Translations under genes and position numbers: made by a program | Notes under the pieces: model-generated | What the model was told of the DNA's origin: nothing | Seen by the model: the letters and a program-made list of their open reading frames with translations, nothing else | Databases searched by the model: none | Shown here: positions 1 through 5,928 of the stretch, in pieces | Numbering within the stretch: the stretch's first letter is position 1 | How the letters are laid out: the number at the start of each line of letters is the position of its first letter | Source: an uncultured Oscillibacter sp. | GTDB taxonomy: Bacteria > Bacillota > Clostridia > Oscillospirales > Oscillospiraceae | Length of the DNA stretch: 6,840 nt | Direction: 5' to 3' | Assembly: GCA_900551885.1 (NCBI GenBank) | Contig: URXS01000106.1 | Coordinates: 1 to 6,840, forward strand

Positions 1-60
1 TGGTGCTTTCTTTTCGTTACGTTGTTTAATTTACAAGGTGCACGCCGTTCCCGGCGGAAC
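1..60 (-). other. Probable rRNA operon leader (start of transcript running off the left edge)
   Basis: This stretch lies just downstream of the two tandem promoters on the minus strand and contains no supported protein gene. Read on the minus strand it begins with a small hairpin (GTTCC-GCCG-GGAAC, 47-60), then GCACCTTG followed by an A/T-rich run. That is the kind of motif found in leader and spacer RNA of Firmicute rRNA operons. The inference is that a 16S rRNA gene begins beyond position 1. The rRNA itself is not visible, so this rests on promoter strength and the leader motif only. Confidence 0.45.
23..41 (-). repeat. rrn-leader-like motif, left copy of a 19-bp direct repeat
   Basis: This 19-bp segment matches positions 6698-6716 at 16 of 19 bases in the same orientation. 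On the minus strand both copies contain GCACCTTG followed by an A/T-rich run. Similar sequence is known from the processing-stem regions of Firmicute rRNA transcripts. Here it sits in the transcript of two strong tandem promoters, which fits an rRNA leader. Confidence 0.5.
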
Positions 61-66
61 ATTGCT

Positions 67-95
67 ATTATATCAGGCCGTCTTTCATTTGTCAA
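67..95 (-). promoter_or_regulatory. Promoter P2, rrn-like, perfect consensus
   Basis: On the minus strand there is TTGACA (90-95), a 17-bp spacer and TATAAT (67-72), a perfect sigma-70/sigma-A consensus. A TGA immediately before the -10 makes it an extended -10 as well. A run of A's lies upstream of the -35, like an UP element. Transcription would start near position 60 and run off the left edge. Two such promoters in tandem are typical of Firmicute rRNA operons. Confidence 0.8.
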
Positions 96-162
96 CCACT
101 TTTTTCTTCTTTTTTTGAAGTTTTTTCGTGGCTCACATCCGGTCGTCCCGAACAGCTTGCTT

Positions 163-191
163 AGAATACCACCTCTCCCGCCTCTTGTCAA
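163..191 (-). promoter_or_regulatory. Promoter P1, rrn-like, near-consensus
   Basis: On the minus strand there is TTGACA (186-191), a 17-bp spacer and TATTCT (163-168), preceded by TGG. Upstream of the -35 are two A6 tracts (about 192-210) resembling an UP element, and they abut the putP terminator. The unit repeats that of P2 about 96 bp further on, including the GTCAAC plus T-run pattern seen on the plus strand. Transcription would start near position 156, towards the left edge. Confidence 0.75.
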
Positions 192-211
192 CACCTTTTT
201 TCGATTTTTTC

Positions 212-243
212 AAAAAAACCGACCGTGCGTTCAGCACGGCCGG
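212..243 (-). terminator. Rho-independent terminator of putP
   Basis: On the minus strand the RNA forms a 10-bp stem, CCGGCCGTGC paired with GCACGGTCGG (one G-U pair), with the 5-base loop TGAAC. Seven U's follow (complement of 212-218). It begins about 35 bases after the putP stop codon, which is the expected place and strength for an intrinsic terminator. It would stop putP transcription from entering the rrn-like promoters. Confidence 0.9.
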
Positions 244-277
244 CAGAAATAGAATTGTTATTATAATGTATTCCTGG

Positions 278-1798
278 TCACTGAGCCCGGACCTCGTCGA
301 AGATCTTCTCGATCTCTGCGTCGGGCTTGGGGGTCAGCAGGCTCACCACCACGATGGCTACAGAGGCCACGATGAAAGCGGGCAGCAGCTCGTAGATAGC
401 CCAGGCACCGCCCATGGGGGCGATCAGGTACTTCCAGATGAACACCATGGCACCGCCGGCGATCATGCCGGCCAGAGCACCCCACTTGGTGGACCGCTTC
501 CAGAACAGGGCAAAGAGCACCGTGGGACCAAAGGCGGCACCGAATCCCGCCCAGGCGAAGGATACCACACGGAACACAGAGCTGTCGGGATCCCGGGCCA
601 GGAAGGCCGCTAACAGGGACACTCCCACCATAGTGGCACGAGCCACAAAGACGCTCTTACCGCTGATCTTCAAATGAAAGAACTCCACCGCCAGATTCTG
701 AGATACAGAGGAGCTGGCCGCCAGTAGTTGCGAGTCCGCTGTGGACATGGTGGCAGCCAGAATACCCGCCAGAATCACGCCGGCTACCAGTGCCGCCAGA
801 ACGCCATGCTCTCCGATGAGGCTGGCGATGCGAACAATGATCGTCTCCGCGTCGGCTAACTGCTCCATGGCGCCAGCTTTGGTCATACCATTGCCCACTA
901 CACCGATAATAATGGCCACACCCATGGAGATGACCACCCACACGGTAGCCACCCGGCGGCTGAGGGTCAGCTTTTTCTCCTCCTCGATGGCCATAAAGCG
1001 CAGCAGGATATGGGGCATCCCAAAGTAGCCCAGGCCCCAGGCTAACAGGGAGCAAATGGTCAGCAGACTGTAAGGATTGGATCCGCCAGTGGCGGGATCA
1101 TGAATGTTGGACAGGGACAGATAACCAGCCATAGACCGGGCATTGTCCAACACGGCACCCATACCGCCGGCGTTGACCACGCCAAAGCCCAGCACCACCA
1201 CCAGTGCCACCGTCATAATGATGGACTGGATCAGGTCGGTGAAGCTGGCAGCCAGAAAGCCGCCCATAACCGTATAGATCACAATGACAGCGGCAGAAAT
1301 CAGCATGGCAGTGATGTACTCCACGCCGAAGAGACTGGCAAACAACTTCCCGCAAGCGGAGAAGCCGGAGGCCAGATAGGGCACGAAGAAAATGATAATC
1401 ACCACAGCAGCGATGGCGGAAAGCAGGTTCCGCTCATCCCCCCAGCGCTTGGAAAAGAATTGAGGCACGGTGATGGCGTCCAAACGATGGGAATAGCGGC
1501 GGATCCGGCGGGCCACGATCAGCCAGTTGATGTAGGTACCCACTGCCAGACCGATGGCAGTCCAACTGGCCTCGGCCAAGCCGGTCAGGTAGGCCACACC
1601 TGGAAGCCCCATCAGCAACCAACTACTCATGTCGGAAGCTTCGGCACTCATTGCGGTGACGAAGGGTCCCAGCTTTCGGCCGCCCAGGTAAAAGTCATCC
1701 ACGGAATTGTTGCGCTTGGCAAACCAAACGCCCACGCCCAGCATGGCGATCAGGTAAATCGCGATAGCCAGGCAAATGCAGATTTGTGCGGTTGTCAT
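278..1798 (-). CDS. putP: Sodium/proline symporter PutP
   Basis: A 506-residue inner-membrane carrier of the solute:sodium symporter (SSS) family, which imports L-proline with Na+ for nutrition or osmoprotection. It is close to E. coli PutP in length and sequence throughout. Visible landmarks are the LGGR motif (R41), the ASDMSSWLLMGLPG motif (D56 and S58, matching the Na+-site D55 and S57 of E. coli), WGLGYFG (254-260), MST (351-353, matching the S340/T341 substrate and Na+ region) and AWAGFGAAFGP (about 415-425). Many hydrophobic segments fit the family's 13-helix fold. The start chosen is the ATG at 1798, which has AAGGAGAG a few bases upstream; an in-frame ATG at 1822 lacks a comparable site. 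The gene is monocistronic, with its own promoter (1831-1859) and terminator (212-243). Proline as substrate is inferred from similarity; a related solute cannot be excluded. Confidence 0.93.
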   Translation of the reverse strand: MTTAQICICLAIAIYLIAMLGVGVWFAKRNNSVDDFYLGGRKLGPFVTAMSAEASDMSSWLLMGLPGVAYLTGLAEASWTAIGLAVGTYINWLIVARRIRRYSHRLDAITVPQFFSKRWGDERNLLSAIAAVVIIIFFVPYLASGFSACGKLFASLFGVEYITAMLISAAVIVIYTVMGGFLAASFTDLIQSIIMTVALVVVLGFGVVNAGGMGAVLDNARSMAGYLSLSNIHDPATGGSNPYSLLTICSLLAWGLGYFGMPHILLRFMAIEEEKKLTLSRRVATVWVVISMGVAIIIGVVGNGMTKAGAMEQLADAETIIVRIASLIGEHGVLAALVAGVILAGILAATMSTADSQLLAASSSVSQNLAVEFFHLKISGKSVFVARATMVGVSLLAAFLARDPDSSVFRVVSFAWAGFGAAFGPTVLFALFWKRSTKWGALAGMIAGGAMVFIWKYLIAPMGGAWAIYELLPAFIVASVAIVVVSLLTPKPDAEIEKIFDEVRAQ

Positions 1799-1830
1799 AC
1801 TCTCTCTCCTTTTGGCATTCAATGCACAAG

Positions 1831-1859
1831 ATCATACCACACTTGAAACCAGAATGAAA
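1831..1859 (-). promoter_or_regulatory. Predicted putP promoter (extended -10)
   Basis: On the minus strand TATGAT (1831-1836) is preceded by TGG, giving an extended -10. The -35 is weak (TTTCAT, 1854-1859, 17-bp spacer). The expected start is about 25-30 bases before the putP ATG. The inverted repeat at 1863-1898 touches the upstream edge of the -35, a position suited to a repressor or activator. Confidence 0.6.
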
Positions 1860-1862
1860 TAC

Positions 1863-1898
1863 AGAACGGTGTATAGAACAAAGTCTATACACCGTTCT
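1863..1898. promoter_or_regulatory. Perfect 15-bp inverted repeat, candidate operator upstream of putP
   Basis: AGAACGGTGTATAGA (1863-1877) and its exact reverse complement (1884-1898) are separated by 6 bases. The repeat lies four bases upstream of the predicted putP -35 and 88 bp downstream of the tetR stop codon. It is a poor intrinsic terminator on either strand because no U-run follows. Length, symmetry and position suit a binding site for a dimeric regulator, with the TetR-family protein next door the obvious candidate. An RNA hairpin at the 3' end of the tetR message is the alternative. The AT-rich stretch 1899-1985 beyond it holds only a small hairpin (AATTTC-CATT-GAAATT, 1911-1926) and no gene. 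Confidence 0.65.
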
Positions 1899-1985
1899 CC
1901 ATTTATCTTAAATTTCCATTGAAATTACTTGCTTTTTAAATAGACGTTTTTTGAAATAGAAAATCGGATAAATAAAAAATCAAAT

Positions 1986-2570
1986 TTAGGCGCGATAACT
2001 CTCGAGAAACATGGGCGTCATGCTGTCGGTGTAGGACACCAGAGAGTAATCGCCACCGCACAGACACCAATCGTACAGCAGGGCCCGCTCCCACAGGGCA
2101 TAAGCCTTGACGATATCGTTCACTGTCCGGTCACGGCGCAGCTCACCTGATTCCTGGCCGGCAGAGACGATCTGCCGCAGCAGCTTGAAATAATATCGGT
2201 TTCGGTCCAGCAGGTGCTTTTCGCCCCGGGCCAGTAATTGCGTGGACAGGAGCCGGGCCAGCAGGTCCATGGATACACCGCCGTCAATCATGGCGAAGAG
2301 CTCATGATTCAGGTAAATCAGCTTCTCCATGGCCCCCATGGACGGATCCATGACCTCCATCAACTGCTCGTACTTCTCATCGAACACATAGGCCAAGGTT
2401 CCAAGCAGGGCATCCTTGCCGTCGAAGTAGTGGTAAAAGGACCCCTTGGAGGTCTCCGATTCAAACACAATGTCCTCCACGGTGGTATCCTCGTATCCCT
2501 GTTCATAAAAGAGTTTCCAGGCGGCGGAGATAATGCGCCCCCGGGTGTTTCTGGCGGTTTTTCTGGGCAT
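1986..2570 (-). CDS. TetR/AcrR-family transcriptional regulator
   Basis: A 194-residue cytoplasmic DNA-binding protein of typical TetR length. The N-terminal domain shows the family pattern: a first helix (about 10-25), then the helix-turn-helix around TTVEDIVFESETSKGSFYHYF (29-49) followed by KDALL. The C-terminal two-thirds is a helical ligand-binding and dimerisation domain without a recognisable ligand signature. The start is the ATG at 2570, preceded by AAGGAGGTGG at good spacing; a longer frame to 2678 would add 36 residues unlike the family and run past the predicted promoter. The gene is divergent from dapF and upstream of putP on the same strand. Which genes it controls is not shown. 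Candidates are itself, putP through the inverted repeat at 1863-1898, or the divergent dapF-transporter pair. Confidence 0.9.
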   Translation of the reverse strand: MPRKTARNTRGRIISAAWKLFYEQGYEDTTVEDIVFESETSKGSFYHYFDGKDALLGTLAYVFDEKYEQLMEVMDPSMGAMEKLIYLNHELFAMIDGGVSMDLLARLLSTQLLARGEKHLLDRNRYYFKLLRQIVSAGQESGELRRDRTVNDIVKAYALWERALLYDWCLCGGDYSLVSYTDSMTPMFLESYRA

Positions 2571-2600
2571 GGGGACCACCTCCTTGTTGTACTTTGCTTC

Positions 2601-2629
2601 AGCATACCACAAGGTTGGAACTTTCGCAA
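2601..2629 (-). promoter_or_regulatory. Predicted tetR promoter
   Basis: On the minus strand TTGCGA (2624-2629), a 17-bp spacer and TATGCT (2601-2606) preceded by TGG form an extended -10 promoter. The start would lie about 25 bases before the ATG. It is back to back with the dapF promoter; about 55 bp separate the two -35 elements. No clear palindrome was seen between them. Confidence 0.6.
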
Positions 2630-2684
2630 ATCCCATTGTCACTATTGGAGCGCAGGTTTTGCATGTTTTTAGGCACATTCTCTG

Positions 2685-2714
2685 TTGCGCTTTTCCGGTT
2701 CGTGCTGGTATAAT
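2685..2714 (+). promoter_or_regulatory. Predicted dapF promoter
   Basis: TATAAT (2709-2714) is a perfect -10, preceded by TGG (extended -10). The -35 is only partial (TTGCGC, 2685-2690) with an 18-bp spacer. The expected start is near 2720, giving a 5' leader of about 18 bases that includes the ribosome binding site AAAGGAGG (2723-2730). It probably drives both dapF and the downstream transporter. Confidence 0.7.
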
Positions 2715-2737
2715 GTTGAGTCAAAGGAGGTGCAGCT

Positions 2738-3580
2738 TTGAAATTCTGGAAAATGAACGGTGCCGGAAACGACTTTCTGGTGCTGAACAATCTGGAGGAG
2801 CACCTGCCGGTGGAACAACTGCCGGAGATCGCCCGCACACTGTGCGAACGGCGGCTTTCCATTGGCGCCGACGGACTGATGGTGGTAGACGCACCGCGGG
2901 AGGGCGGCGACTACCGGATGCTGTTCTACAACTCCGACGGCAGTATTGGCGAGATGTGCGGCAACGGTGCCCGGTGCATCTGCAGGTACGGCTACGAAAA
3001 TGGCCTGGCCGGAGAAACCCAGACGGTGGAAACCACTGCCGGCATTGTCACAGGAAAGCGGATCGACCGCCGTCTCTACCGGGTCCGTCTCAATGATCCC
3101 ACCACCATCAAGCTGGATGCGGCGGTGGAGGTGGACGGTGTGCGGTATGCCTGCTCCTACGTGGAACTGGGAAATCCGGGTCTCCCCCACGCGGTGGTAC
3201 CCTACCACAACCTGAAAAATGCCGACGAGAATGAACTGCGGGAACTGGGCCGGGCCATTCGATGGCACAGCTCTTTCCCCAAGGGCGCAAACGTCAACTT
3301 CTATGAGATGGCCGGCGAAGACCACATCTTCGAGCGGACCTTTGAGAGGGGTGTGGAGGATTTTACCTACGCCTGCGGCACCGGAACCGGTTCCCTGGTG
3401 GCGGTCCTGACCCTTCAGGGCAAAGTCAGCGGCCACGGCGTCCGGGTGGATATGACCGGTGGGCAGTTGCTGATCGATGCGGAGCGGGAGGGCTCCCGCA
3501 TCACGGCTCTGTATCTGACCGGACCCACCAATGTGGTCTGCAAGGGTGAGGTCACTGACGAGGACCTGCGCCTCAAATAA
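2738..3580 (+). CDS. dapF: Diaminopimelate epimerase (DapF) or DapF-family amino-acid racemase
   Basis: A 280-residue cytoplasmic, cofactor-independent epimerase of usual DapF length. The family reaction interconverts LL- and meso-diaminopimelate, for lysine and peptidoglycan. Both catalytic cysteines are present: C74 in MCGNGARC and C213 in ACGTGTG. Other active-site positions are seen in KMNGAGNDF (N11), GADGL (43-47), YNSDGS (N65), GNP (N146), GANVNF (N185) and ERG (E203, R204). The start is TTG at 2738, seven bases after AAAGGAGG; translation from it gives the typical MKFWKMNG opening. Odd points: GNPGLPHAV replaces the usual GNPHAV, EDFTYACGTG replaces the common EDETLACGTG, and TGS follows where ACA is frequent. 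Together with a transporter 61 bp downstream, this leaves open a racemase of another amino acid. DapF remains the default call. Confidence 0.82.
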   Translation: MKFWKMNGAGNDFLVLNNLEEHLPVEQLPEIARTLCERRLSIGADGLMVVDAPREGGDYRMLFYNSDGSIGEMCGNGARCICRYGYENGLAGETQTVETTAGIVTGKRIDRRLYRVRLNDPTTIKLDAAVEVDGVRYACSYVELGNPGLPHAVVPYHNLKNADENELRELGRAIRWHSSFPKGANVNFYEMAGEDHIFERTFERGVEDFTYACGTGTGSLVAVLTLQGKVSGHGVRVDMTGGQLLIDAEREGSRITALYLTGPTNVVCKGEVTDEDLRLK

Positions 3581-3584
3581 AAAA

Positions 3585-3606
3585 TGTAAGGCCATTCGGC
3601 CATACA
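3585..3606 (+). other. Small hairpin between dapF and the transporter gene
   Basis: TGTA-A-GGCC, loop ATTC, GGCC-A-TACA: two 4-bp stems interrupted by an A-A mismatch. It starts five bases after the dapF stop. No U-run follows, so it is not a convincing terminator. It may stabilise the dapF message end or tune expression of the downstream gene. The two genes are only 61 bp apart with no promoter seen between them, so they are probably cotranscribed. Confidence 0.35.
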
Positions 3607-3641
3607 GAGTTTCAAAACCATTTGTGAGAAGGAGAGAGATT

Positions 3642-4931
3642 ATGAGCGAGAAACTGACCAAGAAGTCTGTGGCCCGCAACTACACGTTCTTAGCGATTAT
3701 GTTGGGGTCCATGATTCTGGGCTCTGTTGTGGGTGTGTTCTTCCCTCAGGTGAAGGACGCGGAGGGTAACGTCCTCAAGTCCGGCGCCACCGTTTTGAAG
3801 CCCTTGGGTACACTGTTCATCAACATGATGTTCTGCATCGTGGTACCCATGGTGTTTGCCTCTATCGCCGGCTCCATCGCCACCATGCGCAGCCGCAAGC
3901 GGGCCGGTAAGATCATGGGCACCACCATCCTGACCTTCATCGTCACCGGTGCCATTGCCGCCGCCATCATGATCGTGCTGATGAAGATCATTCCGCCGGT
4001 TCTGGTTCCCTGGAGCGACCTGGCCGAGGGCGTGGTGGATGATCCCATCTCCATCCCGGACCTGATCGTAAACTTCTTTACCGTGGGTGACTTCTCCGCC
4101 CTGCTGAGCCGCAGCGCCATGCTGCCCCTGATTGTCTTCTCCATCCTGTTCGGCTTCGGCGTGAACCTGGGCCCCGGCCCCGACAGCCCCGTCGCCAATC
4201 TGCTGACCAGCCTGTCTGATGCCATGATGAAGGTGGTCCAGATCGTCACCTACTACGCCCCCATTGCCTTCTTCGGCTTCTTTGCCGACTTGGTGGCTAC
4301 CTACGGTTCCCAAATCACCCAGGACTATGCCCGGGCTCTGGCGGTGTACTATCCCCTGTGCTTCATCTACATCTTCACCGCCTTTCCCCTGTTCGCCTGG
4401 TTTGGCGGCGGCAAGGGCGCCGTGGGCGAGATGTTCCGCCATATCGCCCGGCCGGCCATTACGTCCCTGGGCACCTGCTCCTCCGTGGCTACCATCCCCA
4501 CCAATATGGAGGTGGCTGAGGAGACCGGCATCTCCAAGGATGTCAGTGAGATCGTGCTGCCCCTGGGCGCCACCATGCACATGGACGGCTCCTGCTTCTC
4601 CTGCGTGCTGAAAATTGCGTTCCTGTTCGGCGTGTTTGGCAAGCCCTTCAACTCCGTGGGTGACTTCATCCTCATCATCCTGGTGGCGGTGCTGTCCTCC
4701 GTGGGCATGAGCGGCGTCCCCGGCGGTGGCTACATCGGCGAGTTCATCATGTGCTCTGTGTTCTTCCCGGATCAGTTGGCGGTGGCCTATCCCATTGCCA
4801 TTACCATCGGCAACCTGGTGGATCCCCCTGCCACCATGATCAACTCCGCCGGCGACTATGTGGTCAGCTACATCGTCTCCCGGTTTGTGGACGGCAAGGA
4901 CTGGTTCCAGAAGATCCGCGCTGCCCGCTAA
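3642..4931 (+). CDS. Na+-coupled amino-acid symporter, DAACS (sodium:dicarboxylate) family
   Basis: A 429-residue membrane protein of the family that includes GltPh, GltP and SstT. Visible elements in order are TM2 with MMFCIVVPMVF (62-72), hairpin 1 with the serine-rich TCSSVATIPTN (278-288), TM7 PLGATMHMDGS (307-317), hairpin 2 GVPGGG (358-363) and TM8 DPPATMINSAGD (394-405). In GltPh, TM8 has D390 and R397, which handle the acidic side chain. Here the aligned positions are G390 and A397, so an acidic substrate is unlikely and a neutral amino acid such as serine, threonine or alanine is favoured. D394, T398, N401 and D405 are kept. GltPh N310 in the NMDGT motif is replaced by H313, which touches a Na+ site. 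The start is the ATG at 3642 after AAGGAGAGAG. The gene follows dapF by 61 bp and faces the sda operon across a terminator. Confidence 0.9.
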   Translation: MSEKLTKKSVARNYTFLAIMLGSMILGSVVGVFFPQVKDAEGNVLKSGATVLKPLGTLFINMMFCIVVPMVFASIAGSIATMRSRKRAGKIMGTTILTFIVTGAIAAAIMIVLMKIIPPVLVPWSDLAEGVVDDPISIPDLIVNFFTVGDFSALLSRSAMLPLIVFSILFGFGVNLGPGPDSPVANLLTSLSDAMMKVVQIVTYYAPIAFFGFFADLVATYGSQITQDYARALAVYYPLCFIYIFTAFPLFAWFGGGKGAVGEMFRHIARPAITSLGTCSSVATIPTNMEVAEETGISKDVSEIVLPLGATMHMDGSCFSCVLKIAFLFGVFGKPFNSVGDFILIILVAVLSSVGMSGVPGGGYIGEFIMCSVFFPDQLAVAYPIAITIGNLVDPPATMINSAGDYVVSYIVSRFVDGKDWFQKIRAAR

Positions 4932-4955
4932 AATAATTTTTTGTTTCAAAGTCAC

Positions 4956-4983
4956 GGCGCCCCTGCTGCATAGCAGGGGCGCC
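4956..4983 (+). terminator. Intrinsic terminator after the DAACS transporter gene
   Basis: A perfect 12-bp GC-rich stem, GGCGCCCCTGCT paired with AGCAGGGGCGCC, with the 4-base loop GCAT, followed on the plus strand by ATTTTATATTT. It begins 25 bases past the transporter stop codon. It lies between convergent genes, 27 bases from the sdaAA stop. On the minus strand the following sequence is A-rich rather than U-rich, so it would serve sdaAA less well, though the stem may still stabilise that message end. Confidence 0.85.
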
Positions 4984-4990
4984 ATTTTAT

Positions 4991-5008
4991 ATTTACGCAA
5001 TTTACGCA
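4991..5008. repeat. 9-bp tandem duplication
   Basis: ATTTACGCA occurs twice head to tail between the terminator and the sdaAA stop codon. Two copies only, with no evident function; probably a replication-slippage duplication. Confidence 0.6.
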
Positions 5009-5010
5009 TT

Positions 5011-5928
5011 TTATTGTGGGTCTTCCTCACAGGCGCAGGGACACTCCCGTTTTTTCTCCATGGACGCCTTGACGCTCTGGCCGAAGGGCGTTGCAGCCAG
5101 GCCGCCCAGGGCCGTCTCCCGCAGACTTTCCGGTAGGGCATGGCCCACCTGACGGGCCGCCTCCACCACCTCATCAAAGGGAATGACCTCCGGCACCCCG
5201 GCCAGCACCAGCTCGGCGGAAACCAGGGCATTGGAAGCCCCGGCCGCGTTCCGGGCCTGGCAAGGGGCCTCCACCAGCCCGGCAATGGGGTCGCATACCA
5301 GCCCCAGCATATTCTGGATGGCCAGCCCTGCCGCCGCGAAGCACTGCTCCGGGCTGCCCCCCATCAGATAAACGGAGGAAGCCGCAGCCATGGCGCTGGC
5401 GGTTCCCACCTCGGCCTGGCAGCCGCCCGCCGCCCCGCTGATGCCGGAATTTTCCGCCACCACCACACCAATGGCCGAAGCCACCAGTAAAGCGTCCAGC
5501 ATTTGCCGCTCAGACAGGCCGTACTGCTCCTGCAGGGCGATGAGCACCCCCGGCAAAACCCCAGAGGCCCCGGCCGTCGGCGCCGCCACAATCAGGCCCA
5601 TCGAAGCGCTGACCTCCAGCACTCCCATGGCATAGCAGATGGCCCGGGAAACGGTCTCCCCGCACAAATTTTTGCCCGCTGCCCGGTATTCGGCCAGCTT
5701 CCTGGCCTCCCCGCCAATGAGCCCGCCCATTGTTTTGTGGGGCTCTCTCAGGCTTTCTTCCACCGCCTGCCGCATGATGCCGTAGGCCACCCGCAGCTTT
5801 TCATAGACCACCTCCGGCGGGGTCTCGTTCAGCTCCCGTTCCCGCCGCAGCATCACTTCGGGCAGGCTCAGCCCCAGCTGCCGGGAAACCTCCAGCAGTT
5901 TAGCCGCTGTTGTGGTATTGGTTTTCAT
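5011..5928 (-). CDS. sdaAA: L-serine dehydratase, iron-sulfur-dependent, alpha subunit
   Basis: A 305-residue catalytic subunit of the [4Fe-4S] L-serine dehydratase, which converts L-serine to pyruvate and ammonia in the cytoplasm. Family motifs include APTAGASGVLPG (116-127), ENSGISGAAGGCQAEVG (159-175), CDPIAGLVEAPCQ (212-224) and AAGASNAL (228-235). The likely cluster ligands are C170, C212 and C223, matching the three conserved family cysteines. The start is the ATG at 5928 with GAGGAGG seven bases upstream; it overlaps the sdaAB stop as ATGA, so translation of the two subunits is probably coupled. The C-terminal tail ends CPCAC-EEDPQ (C296, C298, C300), an extra cysteine cluster after the core. 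The enzyme family is oxygen sensitive, fitting an anaerobe. It is convergent with a transporter that may carry a neutral amino acid. Confidence 0.95.
   Translation of the reverse strand: MKTNTTTAAKLLEVSRQLGLSLPEVMLRRERELNETPPEVVYEKLRVAYGIMRQAVEESLREPHKTMGGLIGGEARKLAEYRAAGKNLCGETVSRAICYAMGVLEVSASMGLIVAAPTAGASGVLPGVLIALQEQYGLSERQMLDALLVASAIGVVVAENSGISGAAGGCQAEVGTASAMAAASSVYLMGGSPEQCFAAAGLAIQNMLGLVCDPIAGLVEAPCQARNAAGASNALVSAELVLAGVPEVIPFDEVVEAARQVGHALPESLRETALGGLAATPFGQSVKASMEKKRECPCACEEDPQ

Noticed and set aside
22..613. Plus-strand open frames across the left intergenic region and the putP 3' end
   Set aside because: They run through the putP terminator and the minus-strand promoters, have no ribosome binding site, and show no known domain.
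1100..1846. 248-codon open frame on the plus strand opposite putP
   Set aside because: Antisense to a clear membrane carrier; the translation is His/Gln/Gly rich with no domain and no ribosome binding site.
1863..1898. The long inverted repeat as an intrinsic terminator of tetR
   Set aside because: No U-run follows the stem on the minus strand (GTATTTCATT) and the stem is only moderately GC-rich. Its place against the putP -35 fits an operator better, though an RNA role is not excluded.
2669..3679. 336-codon open frame on the minus strand opposite dapF
   Set aside because: dapF on the plus strand has both catalytic motifs, a promoter and a ribosome binding site; the antisense frame has no recognisable domain and would cross the tetR/dapF promoter region.
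3690..5285. 531-codon open frame on the minus strand
   Set aside because: It is antisense to the transporter gene and runs into sdaAA, lacks a ribosome binding site, and its translation is low-complexity (His/Gly/Asp rich), a by-product of GC-rich codon use on the other strand.
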